Positions 1 through 7,976 of a stretch of DNA of 40,662 nucleotides are shown here, in pieces. This DNA comes from Actinoplanes palleronii (GTDB lineage Bacteria > Actinomycetota > Actinomycetes > Mycobacteriales > Micromonosporaceae). The notes under the pieces are model-generated. The model saw only the letters and a program-made list of their open reading frames with translations, ran no database searches and was not told the DNA's origin. How positions within the stretch are numbered: the stretch's first letter is position 1; every line of letters starts with the position of its first letter. The stretch lies in the NCBI RefSeq assembly GCF_016862315.1, contig NZ_BOMS01000173.1:1-40662 (forward strand), in the 5' to 3' direction. The position numbers and the translations under genes were made by a program.

Positions 1-1
1 T

Positions 2-40
2 CCTCAGGGGTGCCTCGGCACGGCGGAGACACCCCTGAGG
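2..40. terminator. Inverted repeat downstream of the rRNA methyltransferase gene
   Basis: Two perfect 11-nt arms (CCTCAGGGGTG at 2-12 and CACCCCTGAGG at 30-40) enclose a 17-nt loop. The structure starts 20 nt beyond the stop codon of the minus-strand methyltransferase gene, so it is probably its transcription terminator. No T-run follows, as is common in high-GC actinomycetes. Confidence 0.55.
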
Positions 41-60
41 GCCAGCCGGGACCCCTGGCG

Positions 61-936
61 TCAGCGCGGGCGGTAGGTGGTGAGGTTGACGGCGGCGGTG
101 ACGGTGACGGCGTCGGTGGGCAGGTCGGCCGGGGCGACGTGGCGGGCGCTCGGGGTCATGCCGATCAGGGTGCGGGCCTCGGTGGCGGTCAGCGTCAGCA
201 TCCGGCGGTGGGTGGTGGAGCCGGCCGGGGTGAAGTGCTCGTCGAGGGACTCGCTGACCCGGCCGGCCTTGTCCGGGTCGACCTGGAGCAGGCCGTAGGC
301 GGTGATCAGCTCGGTGAGGTGGTCGGCAGCCGGGGTGACCACCAGCAGCCGGCCGTCCGGGCGCAGGACGCGGCGGAACTCCTGGCCGTTGCGAGGGGCG
401 AAGACGTTGATGATCACGGATGCCGCGGCGTCCGCGACCGGGAGCGGGCGCCACAGGTCGGTCAGCACGGCGGCGGCACGCGGATGGGACCGGGCCGCGC
501 GGCGCAGGGCCGGCTTGGACACGTCCAGGCCGAGGCCGACGGCGGCGGGGGCGGCGTCCAGCACCCGCGCGAGGTAGTCGCCGGTCCCGGTTCCGGCATC
601 GAGGACCATTTCTCGTACGACAGAAGGCGCGGCCTCGACCGGCACGTCCGCGAGCGGAGCGGCTGCGGTGAGTGGCGGGTCAACGGTGAGCGACGCGGCT
701 TCCGCAAGCGCGGTGGCGATGAACGCGTAGTGGCCGGCGGCCAGGAACGCGGACCGATCGGCGATCATCTCGGCACTGTCGCCGGTGTGCGGGAGCCGTC
801 CGGCGCTCAGATCGGCATAACCCTGCTTGGCCATGTCGAAGCTGTGACCGTCCGGGCAGCGCAGCGCCCGCTCGTGCCGCGAGAGTGGCCGTCGACACAC
901 CGGGCACCTCAGGTACGGCAATGCGCCATCGAGCAT
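61..936 (-). CDS. 23S rRNA (guanine-N1)-methyltransferase, RlmA/TlrB family
   Basis: A 291-aa SAM-dependent methyltransferase. An N-terminal zinc ribbon is visible (Cys11, Cys14, Cys27, His31), as in RlmA, which methylates N1 of a guanine in 23S rRNA helix 35. The SAM-binding segment LDAGTGTGDYL lies near residue 115, and the length fits the family. The start at 936 is chosen because the zinc ribbon begins ten residues later and a GGAAG Shine-Dalgarno sits about 12 nt upstream; the open frame runs much further but has no such support. Family members in Gram-positives modify G748 (RlmAII) and some, such as TlrB, give macrolide resistance in producers. Whether this one is housekeeping or resistance cannot be told; no macrolide genes are nearby. 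It is divergent from adenosine deaminase, with 66 bp between. Confidence 0.82.
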   Translation of the reverse strand: MLDGALPYLRCPVCRRPLSRHERALRCPDGHSFDMAKQGYADLSAGRLPHTGDSAEMIADRSAFLAAGHYAFIATALAEAASLTVDPPLTAAAPLADVPVEAAPSVVREMVLDAGTGTGDYLARVLDAAPAAVGLGLDVSKPALRRAARSHPRAAAVLTDLWRPLPVADAAASVIINVFAPRNGQEFRRVLRPDGRLLVVTPAADHLTELITAYGLLQVDPDKAGRVSESLDEHFTPAGSTTHRRMLTLTATEARTLIGMTPSARHVAPADLPTDAVTVTAAVNLTTYRPR

Positions 937-990
937 AAGGAGTTTTTTCTTCCTTTTTCGGGTGGCGGGCGGGGCGGTCGGATGGCCCTT

Positions 991-996
991 TAGGCT
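991..996 (+). promoter_or_regulatory. -10 box of a probable leaderless promoter for adenosine deaminase
   Basis: TAGGCT ends 6 nt before the ATG at 1003, so it occupies -12 to -7 if transcription starts at the A of the start codon. No Shine-Dalgarno precedes the ATG. This is the known actinobacterial arrangement for leaderless mRNAs. I see no convincing -35 hexamer. Confidence 0.55.
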
Positions 997-1002
997 CTGC
1001 TG

Positions 1003-2124
1003 ATGGCTGGCATCATGCATTCGGACATCGTCAAAGCTCCCAAGGTTCTGCTCCACGACCACCTGGACGGGGGTCTGCGGCCGGCCACGATCGTCGAGCT
1101 GGCCGCCGGGGTCGGCCACGAGCTGCCCGAGCAGGACCCGGCCCGGCTGGGCGACTGGTTCGTCGCGGCCGCCGACTCCGGCTCGCTGGAACGGTACCTG
1201 GAGACGTTCGCGCACACGGTCGCGGTGATGCAGACCGAGGAGGGCCTGCACCGGGTCGCCCGGGAGTGCGCACTCGACCTGGCCGCCGACGGCGTGGTGT
1301 ACGCCGAGATCCGGTATGCCCCGGAGCAGCACCTGGAGCGCGGTCTGACCCTGGACCAGGTGGTCGAGACCGTGCACGCCGGTTTCCGCGACGGGTGCGC
1401 CGAGGCGGCCGCGAACGGCAGCCCGATCCGGATCGGCACCCTGCTGACCGCGATGCGGCACGCCGCCCGGTCCCAGGAGATCGCCGAGCTGTCCGTGCGG
1501 TACCGGGACTCCGGGGTGGTCGGCTTCGACATCGCCGGCGCCGAGGCGGGCTTCCCGCCCACCCGGCACCTGGACGCCTTCGAGTACCTGCAGCGGGAGA
1601 ACTTCCACTTCACGATCCACGCGGGCGAGGCGTTCGGCCTGCCGTCGATCTGGGAGGCCATCCAGTGGTGCGGCGCCGACCGGCTCGGCCACGGCGTGCG
1701 CCTGATCGACGACATCACCGCGCCGGCGCCCGGTCCGAGTTCGGTCACCGCGACCGGTGGCACCGAGGCGGCGCCGCCGGTGCTGGGCCGGCTGGCCGCC
1801 TACGTCCGGGACAAGCGGATCCCGTTGGAGCTGTGCCCGTCGTCGAACGTGCAGACCGGCGCGGCCGCCTCGATCGCCGAGCACCCGATCAAGCTGCTGC
1901 ACGATCTGCGCTTCCGAGTCACCGTCAACACCGACAACCGGCTGATGAGCGGCACCTCGATGAGCCGGGAGATGACCCTGCTGACCGAGTCGTTCGGCTG
2001 GGGCTGGGCGGAGCTGCAGTGGCTGACCATCAACGCGATGAAGTCGGCTTTCATCCCGTATGACGAGCGATTGGTGCTCATCAACGAGGTCATCAAGCCG
2101 GCGTATGCCAAGTTGCTGGGCTGA
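1003..2124 (+). CDS. add: Adenosine deaminase
   Basis: Zinc-dependent hydrolytic deamination of (deoxy)adenosine to (deoxy)inosine in cytoplasmic purine salvage. All hallmarks are present over 373 aa: the metal motif HDHLDG (His18, His20), HAGE (His206, catalytic Glu209), the PSSN segment and NTDN (Asp311). The length matches bacterial ADA of about 340-380 aa. A second ATG lies at 1015; the first is preferred because the -10-like TAGGCT sits at leaderless spacing from it. An insertion of about 20 residues rich in Pro, Gly and Thr follows the GHG segment (about residues 240-260) and is probably a surface loop. The gene is separated from the other nucleoside genes (deoC, upp) by the conservon block. 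An imperfect hairpin at 2158-2182 may end the transcript. Confidence 0.95.
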   Translation: MAGIMHSDIVKAPKVLLHDHLDGGLRPATIVELAAGVGHELPEQDPARLGDWFVAAADSGSLERYLETFAHTVAVMQTEEGLHRVARECALDLAADGVVYAEIRYAPEQHLERGLTLDQVVETVHAGFRDGCAEAAANGSPIRIGTLLTAMRHAARSQEIAELSVRYRDSGVVGFDIAGAEAGFPPTRHLDAFEYLQRENFHFTIHAGEAFGLPSIWEAIQWCGADRLGHGVRLIDDITAPAPGPSSVTATGGTEAAPPVLGRLAAYVRDKRIPLELCPSSNVQTGAAASIAEHPIKLLHDLRFRVTVNTDNRLMSGTSMSREMTLLTESFGWGWAELQWLTINAMKSAFIPYDERLVLINEVIKPAYAKLLG

Positions 2125-2139
2125 GCCCGACCGGAAAGT

Positions 2140-2221
2140 AGCGCCAAATCCGGCTTTTCGCCCTTTTCCTGGAAAGGGGCGAACGTACGTCAGACGAAAT
2201 TACCTGTCCGGATCTGGCGCT
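2140..2221. repeat. Nested inverted repeats between add and the conservon
   Basis: The outer arms at 2140-2153 and 2208-2221 are 14 nt and match with one mismatch (AGCGCCAAATCCGG against the complement of CCGGATCTGGCGCT). Inside lies a hairpin at 2158-2182 with arms TCGCCCTTTT and AAAGGGGCGA, one mismatch and a 5-nt loop. The inner hairpin is the likely terminator of add. The outer arms are too far apart for a simple terminator. Confidence 0.5.
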
Positions 2222-2233
2222 CCACCGTTCGGC

Positions 2234-2262
2234 TAGACTGCCGCCTACAAACTCGGCATAAT
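2234..2262 (+). promoter_or_regulatory. Candidate promoter of the conservon operon
   Basis: TAGACT (2234-2239; four of six matches to TTGACA) is separated by 17 bp from CATAAT (2257-2262; five of six matches to TATAAT). TAGACT could instead itself be a -10 box. Either reading gives a long 5' leader before the GTG at 2595. This is consensus matching only. Confidence 0.35.
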
Positions 2263-2417
2263 CCGGCATCTCGCCTTGCCGATCGCGCGAGACCGAGCCA
2301 TCGTCAGTCCTGTCGCGATCGACTACGATCTGACCCGTCGGCCTGCGCCCACCCCCCAACGCCGCGCCGACGGTCGAGTGACCTTGAGATACATGCTCCT
2401 CTACAGGTAGTGATTTC

Positions 2418-2458
2418 TGACCGGCGATGTTCAACGGCGACGTTGCAACATCGCGTCA
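2418..2458 (+). promoter_or_regulatory. Long leader hairpin with a GNRA (GCGA) loop upstream of cvnA
   Basis: GCGATGTT then CAACG (2424-2436) pair with CGTTG then AACATCGC (2441-2454), leaving one bulged C (2446) and a GCGA tetraloop (2437-2440). TGAC and GTCA extend the base past a two-nucleotide bulge. It is about 136 nt before the start codon and lacks a U-run, so it looks more like an RNA structure or a protein-binding dyad than a terminator. Confidence 0.5.
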
Positions 2459-2594
2459 CACAACCGGTCCGTGTCCGCCTGGTCTTTCTCTTTGACACTC
2501 GTCGTGATGGAATCTCGGGGGCCCGACCCGGCGAGTCGGCCGTGCGCGGAGTCCGGCGAGCCGAATGCCGGGCCCGAATCAGGAGGACGGTGAC

Positions 2595-5500
2595 GTGAGC
2601 AAGCGCCCAAGTGAGGCGGACGGCGTCATGTCGCGTCTGCGGCGACCCACGGGTCGACTGCGAGACCTACCCATCTGGTCCAAGCTTGGTCTCATCATGC
2701 TGGTCCCAACCGTTGCGACGATCATCGTCGGCGTCAACGGCCTGGTCGACCACATCGATGAGGCTGACAATGCGGAGAACGCACGGACCCTGGCTGCACT
2801 CTCTCAGGCCGCCGGCGGTCTCGTCGACGAGCTCCAGTCCGAGCGGTCGTACGCGATGCAGATCGCGGTCGCCAAGGACAAGGACCTCAACAAGAAGTTC
2901 CACAACGGCGCAGAGGTCCCCGCGGTCGTCAAGGCCGCGGTCGACAAGTACAACGCCGAGCACTCCAAGGTCGAGGCCGCGAACCAGCCGTACGCGCAGC
3001 AGCGTGCCGCCCTGGACGAGGTTCCCGGGCGGGTCGACATCCTGCTCTCCCGGCTGGACTACAACCTGGCCGACCTCGCGGCGTACCGCAGCAAGGTCAC
3101 CAAGGGTCTGGAGAGCGCCAAGAGCGTCGAGACCAACTACAACAAGTTGATCGACGACCTGCTCTCGGTGCGTGACGTCGCGGCGCAGCAGGCCAGCGAC
3201 ACCGGTCTGAGCGACCACCTGCGGGCGGTCGCCGAAGTGGCGCGGGCCAAGGAGAACATCTCCACGGAACGCTTCATCGGCCACCAGGTCATCGGCGCGC
3301 AGGAGTTCAACAACACCCTGCGGCAGGCGATGCTCTCCGCGAGCCTGGGCTTCACACAGGCGACCACGACGCTCCAGGCGGTCGCGACCGACGGTGAGTT
3401 CGAGTTCTTCAAGAACACCACCGAGGCCAACGACGCTCAGCGCGAGGCCACCAACCTGACCGGTCCGCTGCTCGCCAACGTGGGCACCCAGATCGAGAAC
3501 AAGAACCTCACCACGCCGGCGTGGGAGAAGGCGATGTCCGACTACAACAACACCTTCCGTCAGGTCGAGGTGCAGTTGGACAAGGACATCGTCGCTCAGG
3601 CCACCGACCTGCGGAACACGACGAACCGCCGGGTGTTCGTGGAGACCAGCATCCTGCTCGGGATGCTGCTGCTCGCGATCCTGTTCGCCTGGTTGGTCGC
3701 CCGCTCGATGGCCCGCTCGCTGCGTGAGCTGCGTCAGGGTGCGCTCGCCGTCGCCCAGTTCGGCCTGCCGCACGCGGTGAGCCGGCTGCGTGACCCGGCG
3801 CTCTCCGCGTCGCTCACCCCGGCACAGGTCGCCGACCAGATCGCCGAACCCCTTCCGGTACGCAGCCGGGACGAGTTCGGGCAGGTGACCGAGGCGTTCA
3901 ACGCGGTCCACCTGGAAGCGGTGCGTACCGCGGCCGAGCAGGCCGCGCTGCGGGCCTCGGTCGCGACGATGTTCGTCAACCTGGCCCGCCGTTCCCAGAT
4001 CCTGGTCGACCGGCTCATCGGTCACCTGGACCGCCTGGAGCGCGGCGAGGAGGACCCGGACCGTCTGGCCGAGCTGTTCCAGCTCGACCACCTGGCCACC
4101 CGAATGCGGCGTAACGACGAGAACCTCCTGGTCCTCGCGGGCGCCGACTCCACCCGTGTGCAGCGCGAGCCGGCTGCTCTGATCGACGTGCTGCGCGCCG
4201 CGCAGTCCGAGGTCGAGCACTACACCCGGATCGAGTTCGGCGTCATCGACCGGGACATCGAGGTGTCGGCGCACGCCGTCAACGACATGGTCCACCTGGT
4301 CGCCGAGCTCTTCGACAACGCGACCGCCTTCTCCCCGCCGAACTCGAGCGTTCTGGTCGAGGCTCGCCGGGCCGGTGAGAACGCGATTCTCACCGTGGAG
4401 GACCACGGCATCGGCATCAGCCGCGAGCAGCTTCGCGACCTGAACGAGCGCCTGGCCAACCCGCCGACGGTGGACGTCGCCGTCTCCCGGATGATGGGCC
4501 TGGTCGTGGTCGCCCGGCTGGCGAACCGGCACGGTGTCCGGGTCGAGCTCCGCCCGGCCGACCGCGAACGCGGCACGCTCGCCGAGGTGGGCCTGCCCAA
4601 CTCCGTCCTGGCCATCGGCGGTGCCGGTCGCGTACCGACCGGTTACGACGCCCGGCCGGGTGGATACGACGCACCGCCGGCCGCGATGCCGTCCTTCGGT
4701 GAGCCGCTCGCTCTGGAGAGCGGCCGCGGCGGATACCCGGGCAACCGGCCGTACGACCCGGCGCTCAACGGCACCAACGGTTCCGTTCCGGCCTGGTCCG
4801 ACCTGACCGGCGCGGCTCCGTCGAACGGTTTCGGCGGCGGCCAGTCCAACGGCTTCGGTGGTGGCGGTCAGTCCAACGGTTTCGGTGGTGGCGGTCAGTC
4901 CAACGGCTTCGGCGGCGGGACGAACGGGTTCAGCAACGGTTCCACGACCAACGGCTTCCACGGCCCGCGGAGCAACGAGCCGCTGCCGCCGCTCCCGTCC
5001 GGCCCGATCAGCTCCGGCCCGCAGGGCTTCGCCGGTCTGGACGAGCTGGCTCAGCGCCGCAACGGCAACGACTACCAGCGCCCCGACGGGGACATGAACA
5101 GCTACGGCGCGACGATTCCGCGTCAGCTCCCGGCCAACCCCGAGAGCCAGAGCCGCAGCTCGTTCATGCCGCCGGTGTCCGCTCCGCCGGCCCCGCCGGT
5201 CTCCGCTCCGCCGGTTCCGTCCGCTCCGCCGTATTCGGCGCCGCCGGCCGCTCCGACCAGCCCGACCTCGTACGCGTCGGCGCCGCCGGCCTGGCCGCCG
5301 GTCGCCGGCGACCGGGAGAACGCCACCCCGCACGTGCCGGAGAACCTCGCCGCGGCGCTCGACATGACCGCCGAGATCCCGAGGTACCGTCCGGACAACG
5401 CGGAGTCGAACCCCGAGGTGGCCCGTCCGGTCAACCCGTCCATGGCGGCGTTGCCCGCGTCGGCTCCGCCGGCGTACGACACCTACGACCCGTCGGTCGC

Positions 5501-6161
5501 CCCGGTGAGTGGTCCGGCCGAGGTGCACGCCACCGCGACCGCACAGATCGCGGCGGCGCAGGCTCCGGCCCGCGAGAGTGCGATGCCGTTCGCCGACGAG
5601 ACCATGGAGCTGCCGATCTTCCGGGAGCTCGAGTCGGCCTGGTTCACCACGATCCCGGCCTCGAAGCCGTCCGTCGCCGGCAGCGGTGACGAAGCGGTGG
5701 TCTCGCAGCGGATCCCGACCGGCGAGCCGGTCCGGACCGCTGGGGTGCCGCAGCAGGCGGTCTCCCCGGAGGCTCGGGAGCTGGACGCGGCCACTGTCGG
5801 CGCGAACAGCTCGGCGGCCAACGCCGGTTCCTACGGCGGCGGCGCCGCTGCGGGCAACAGCCCGTGGCAGACCGCGGCCGACGAGGGCTGGCAGGCGGCC
5901 GCCAAGGCGTCCGAAGTCTCCATCGACACGACCACCACGGCGGGGCTTCCCAAGCGCACGCCGATGGCGCAACTCGTCCCCGGCGGTGTTGACCGGGGCG
6001 GTAACTCCGTCCAGCGCCGTACGCCCGAGGGGGTCCGCGGCCTGCTGTCCGCGTACCACCGGGGTGTCGCGCGCGGTCGCACCAAGGAACAATCGACCAA
6101 CCCGGAGGAGACTCCGGGAGGGCAGCAGCCCTCGCAGGCTGGCAAGGAGCATGAGGCATGA
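2595..6161 (+). CDS. cvnA: Conservon sensor histidine kinase-like protein CvnA (NIT-HAMP-HATPase)
   Basis: A 1188-aa membrane protein heading a complete conservon. In order: TM1 (about 31-50), an extracytoplasmic helical nitrate/nitrite-sensor (NIT)-like domain (about 55-345), TM2 (about 347-369), HAMP (about 370-440), a helical segment with LDHLATRMRRNDENLLVLAG, and a GHKL ATPase (N-box LFDNATAFSPP near 565; DHGIGI). A long Gly/Asn- then Pro/Ala-rich disordered region follows from about 680. The last 180 residues hold conserved islands, SAWFT (about 1014) and AGLPKR (about 1116). The GTG at 2595 is chosen because AGGAGG lies 8 nt upstream; ten codons of open frame before it are ignored. CvnA proteins are kinase-like, and in the studied Streptomyces systems they form membrane complexes with CvnB-D; which signal this one senses is unknown. 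It overlaps cvnB by ATGA. Confidence 0.9.
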   Translation: MSKRPSEADGVMSRLRRPTGRLRDLPIWSKLGLIMLVPTVATIIVGVNGLVDHIDEADNAENARTLAALSQAAGGLVDELQSERSYAMQIAVAKDKDLNKKFHNGAEVPAVVKAAVDKYNAEHSKVEAANQPYAQQRAALDEVPGRVDILLSRLDYNLADLAAYRSKVTKGLESAKSVETNYNKLIDDLLSVRDVAAQQASDTGLSDHLRAVAEVARAKENISTERFIGHQVIGAQEFNNTLRQAMLSASLGFTQATTTLQAVATDGEFEFFKNTTEANDAQREATNLTGPLLANVGTQIENKNLTTPAWEKAMSDYNNTFRQVEVQLDKDIVAQATDLRNTTNRRVFVETSILLGMLLLAILFAWLVARSMARSLRELRQGALAVAQFGLPHAVSRLRDPALSASLTPAQVADQIAEPLPVRSRDEFGQVTEAFNAVHLEAVRTAAEQAALRASVATMFVNLARRSQILVDRLIGHLDRLERGEEDPDRLAELFQLDHLATRMRRNDENLLVLAGADSTRVQREPAALIDVLRAAQSEVEHYTRIEFGVIDRDIEVSAHAVNDMVHLVAELFDNATAFSPPNSSVLVEARRAGENAILTVEDHGIGISREQLRDLNERLANPPTVDVAVSRMMGLVVVARLANRHGVRVELRPADRERGTLAEVGLPNSVLAIGGAGRVPTGYDARPGGYDAPPAAMPSFGEPLALESGRGGYPGNRPYDPALNGTNGSVPAWSDLTGAAPSNGFGGGQSNGFGGGGQSNGFGGGGQSNGFGGGTNGFSNGSTTNGFHGPRSNEPLPPLPSGPISSGPQGFAGLDELAQRRNGNDYQRPDGDMNSYGATIPRQLPANPESQSRSSFMPPVSAPPAPPVSAPPVPSAPPYSAPPAAPTSPTSYASAPPAWPPVAGDRENATPHVPENLAAALDMTAEIPRYRPDNAESNPEVARPVNPSMAALPASAPPAYDTYDPSVAPVSGPAEVHATATAQIAAAQAPARESAMPFADETMELPIFRELESAWFTTIPASKPSVAGSGDEAVVSQRIPTGEPVRTAGVPQQAVSPEARELDAATVGANSSAANAGSYGGGAAAGNSPWQTAADEGWQAAAKASEVSIDTTTTAGLPKRTPMAQLVPGGVDRGGNSVQRRTPEGVRGLLSAYHRGVARGRTKEQSTNPEETPGGQQPSQAGKEHEA
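4821..4935 (+). repeat. In-frame Gly/Asn-rich repeats in the CvnA linker
   Basis: Degenerate units encoding SNGFGGGGQ recur at 4821, 4845, 4872 and 4899, with spacings of 24, 27 and 27 nt, and trail off into TNGFSNG. They fall in the disordered region after the ATPase domain. Such coding microsatellites often vary in copy number between strains. Confidence 0.8.
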
Positions 6162-6562
6162 CATCTACGCAGGATCTCGGTTGGCTCCTCGCCAACTTTG
6201 CTGACCGCGTTCCCGGGGTCGCACACGCGATCGCGGTCTCCGCCGACGGCCTGCTCCTGGCGTCGTCGCGGGATCTTCCCCGGGACCGCGCCGACCAGCT
6301 GGCGGCGATCGCCTCCGGCCTGGTCAGCCTGACCCAGGGTGCCGCACGGTGCTTCGAGGGTGGTGCCGTCCTGCAGACGGTCGTGGAGATGGACAATGGG
6401 TTCCTGTTCCTGATGTCGATCTCCGATGGTTCCTCGTTCGCGGTGCTCGCGGCGCGTAGCTGCGACGTCGGTCAGGTGGGCTACGAGATGGCCCTGCTGG
6501 TCGACCGCGTCGGTGAGGCACTGACCCCGGCACCGCGATCCGCGGCCGGGGTGCTGGGCTGA
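6158..6562 (+). CDS. cvnB: Roadblock/LC7-domain protein CvnB
   Basis: A 134-aa cytoplasmic roadblock/LC7 protein (start SADGLLLASS, centre GGAVLQTVVEMDNGFLFLM), the fold of MglB-type regulators of small GTPases. The ATG overlaps the cvnA stop (ATGA), so translation is coupled. In studied Streptomyces conservons CvnB interacts with the kinase-like CvnA and the GTPase CvnD at the membrane; the same role is inferred here. An 83-nt gap to cvnC contains a small 6-bp hairpin (AGCCGG/CCGGCT, 6573-6589), which could tune expression of the two halves of the operon. Confidence 0.92.
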   Translation: MTSTQDLGWLLANFADRVPGVAHAIAVSADGLLLASSRDLPRDRADQLAAIASGLVSLTQGAARCFEGGAVLQTVVEMDNGFLFLMSISDGSSFAVLAARSCDVGQVGYEMALLVDRVGEALTPAPRSAAGVLG

Positions 6563-6645
6563 AGGCGCAGTGAGCCGGCCCATCCGGCTACTGTCCAAAA
6601 ACTTGAAAACCAATACACTTCGAGAGGCCGAGGGAGGGGTTGACG

Positions 6646-7029
6646 GTGACGATGCCCGAACGCGATGAGCCGACCGGTTCGCTGGTCAGGCCGTACGCCG
6701 TGACCCGTGGTCGAACCCGGCCGAAGCTTGAGATAGCGCTGGAAGCGCTGGTCGAGACAACCGTGCGCGGCCGTTCAGGAATTCGCGGCAGCCAGGGTGG
6801 AAGCGAGCATCAGTACATCGCGGCGATGTGCGACGGGGGACGAGTGCAGTCACTCGCCGAGATCGCCGCCCGCATGCAACTGCCGCTAGGTGTGGCACGA
6901 GTGATCGTCGCAGACATGGCCACTGACGGCCTGGTTGCGGTGTACGAGCCCACCTCGCTTGAAGACGAGACCGACGCGGTAGGCACGGAACTGCTGGAAA
7001 GGGTGCTGAGTGGACTTCGCAGGCTCTGA
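6646..7029 (+). CDS. cvnC: DUF742 protein CvnC
   Basis: A 127-aa DUF742 protein, third component of the conservon. Family signatures are seen: SLVRPYAVTRGRTRP near the N-terminus, then an EHQYIAAMCDGG segment and the winged-helix-like SLAEIAARMQLPLGVARVIVADMATDGLV. Its role is unknown, although family members interact with the GTPase. In-frame starts are TTG 6640, GTG 6646 and ATG 6652; the GTG is preferred because GGGAGG (6632-6637) lies 8 nt upstream of it. The 3' end overlaps cvnD by 20 nt. Confidence 0.9.
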   Translation: MTMPERDEPTGSLVRPYAVTRGRTRPKLEIALEALVETTVRGRSGIRGSQGGSEHQYIAAMCDGGRVQSLAEIAARMQLPLGVARVIVADMATDGLVAVYEPTSLEDETDAVGTELLERVLSGLRRL

Positions 7030-7618
7030 CATGTCGCAACGTCCCGCTGCGGGACGCGTGACATCGGCGAAGATTGTCATCGCCGGTGGTTTCGGCGTCG
7101 GTAAGACGACGCTGGTGGGGTCGGTCTCGGAGATCACCCCGCTTACCACCGAGGCGATCATGACTTCTGCCGGTGTGGGTGTCGATGACAACCGGCAGGT
7201 ACCGGGGAAGATGACCACCACGGTGGCCATGGACTTCGGCCGGATCAGCATCGACCGGGACCTGATCCTCTATCTGTTCGGAACGCCTGGCCAGACACGG
7301 TTCTGGTTCATGTGGGACGAGCTGGTCCGGGGCGCGATCGGTGCGGTCGTCATGGTGGATACGCGTCGGCTCGCCGACTGCTTCGCCGCCATTGACTTCT
7401 TCGAGCACCGTCGCCTGCCGTACCTGGTGGCGATCAACTGCTTCGATGGCATGCAGTATCACAACCCGCAGGACGTTCGGGACGCTCTGGCGATCTCGAG
7501 CGACGTGCCGGTGGTGAGCTGTGACGCCCGCAACCGCGAGTCGACGAAGAACGTCCTCATCTCGCTTGTCGAGTATGTGCTGACGATGCGTCGCACGCGT
7601 GCGGTAGCGCCCGCCTGA
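7010..7618 (+). CDS. cvnD: Conservon small GTPase CvnD (ATP/GTP-binding protein)
   Basis: A 202-aa Ras-like/MglA-like GTPase. Visible elements: P-loop GGFGVGKTTL (about residues 26-35), a switch region with TTEAIMTSAGVGVD, a G3-like segment LYLFGTPGQ, G4-like NCFD and G5-like SCDAR. The GTG start at 7010 lies inside the end of cvnC with GGAAAGGG just upstream; the next ATG (7031) has no ribosome site. It is the last gene of the operon and is followed 9 nt later by a strong hairpin. CvnD is expected to cycle between GDP and GTP under control of CvnB, acting with the CvnA complex at the membrane. Confidence 0.93.
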   Translation: MDFAGSDMSQRPAAGRVTSAKIVIAGGFGVGKTTLVGSVSEITPLTTEAIMTSAGVGVDDNRQVPGKMTTTVAMDFGRISIDRDLILYLFGTPGQTRFWFMWDELVRGAIGAVVMVDTRRLADCFAAIDFFEHRRLPYLVAINCFDGMQYHNPQDVRDALAISSDVPVVSCDARNRESTKNVLISLVEYVLTMRRTRAVAPA

Positions 7619-7626
7619 CGAACGGT

Positions 7627-7661
7627 GAAAGCCCCGCTCCGCGAGTCGGAGCGGGGCTTTC
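7627..7661. terminator. Strong terminator after the conservon
   Basis: A perfect 15-bp stem (GAAAGCCCCGCTCCG at 7627-7641 and its complement at 7647-7661) with a 5-nt loop CGAGT and a short TTTC end. It is placed 9 nt after cvnD and probably works in both directions. Confidence 0.85.
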
Positions 7662-7694
7662 GCGCGCCTTACCGCAGGCAACCCGCGCAGCGGA

Positions 7695-7952
7695 TCAACA
7701 ACCCTGCGTGATCGGGGGTCCGGGCAGGGCGGGCAGGGCAGCCAGGTCGTCGACCCGGTGCTCGGGCAGATAGGCGTCGATCCGGGACGCGTACGGCGTG
7801 GTGGCCCAGGCCTCGCAGAGCTCGCTCGAGCAGGCGCTGAGAAGCCCCAGGACGTATCCGTGGCCCCGGAGCTGATCACGGTCGCGAAGAGCCTCCGGGC
7901 GGGGCCTACGGAGCCGTTCAGCGCCCGCGCGGTGGGTGGTGACCGCTGCCAT
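7695..7952 (-). CDS. Hypothetical protein, about 85 aa
   Basis: A short minus-strand frame between two hairpins. I do not recognise a family. Codon third positions are almost all G or C from about 7900 down to the stop, as in neighbouring genes, and the peptide has a natural composition (segment GHGYVLGLLSACSSELCEAWATT). The start is uncertain: ATG 7952 is used; GTG 7976 and ATG 8018 are alternatives, but the last lies inside a 31-bp tandem repeat and none has a clear ribosome site. It could also be the remnant of a longer gene truncated at its 5' end. It contains no transmembrane segment. Confidence 0.4.
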   Translation of the reverse strand: MAAVTTHRAGAERLRRPRPEALRDRDQLRGHGYVLGLLSACSSELCEAWATTPYASRIDAYLPEHRVDDLAALPALPGPPITQGC

Positions 7953-7976
7953 GAGCCGGTCGTTGCCGGGTTCCAC

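Larger units (their letters stand above)
2125..2594 (+). other. 470-bp structured non-coding leader upstream of cvnA
   Basis: No ORF here has actinomycete codon bias. The stretch is packed with dyads: a nested pair at 2140-2221 just after add, a CCGTCGGC/GCCGACGG stem at 2335-2373, a long hairpin with a GCGA loop at 2418-2458, and GGGCCCG/CGGGCCC arms at 2519-2525 and 2569-2575 enclosing a direct repeat CCGGCGAG (2528 and 2553). A promoter candidate lies at 2234-2262. Most of the stems would then be inside a transcribed 5' leader of over 300 nt. I recognise no known riboswitch consensus. Confidence 0.5.

Noticed and set aside
61..1902. 613-aa minus-strand open frame covering the methyltransferase and running antisense through add
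   Set aside because: Only the last 291 residues look like a protein family; the upstream part is antisense to a well-supported adenosine deaminase.
4821..4935. CRISPR-like regular repeats
   Set aside because: The repeats are contiguous and in-frame without unique spacers. No CRISPR array or cas gene is present in the window.
2667..6164. 1165-aa minus-strand frame antisense to cvnA
   Set aside because: It mirrors the G/C third-position bias of cvnA; the translation is Arg/Val/Gly low-complexity with no domain.
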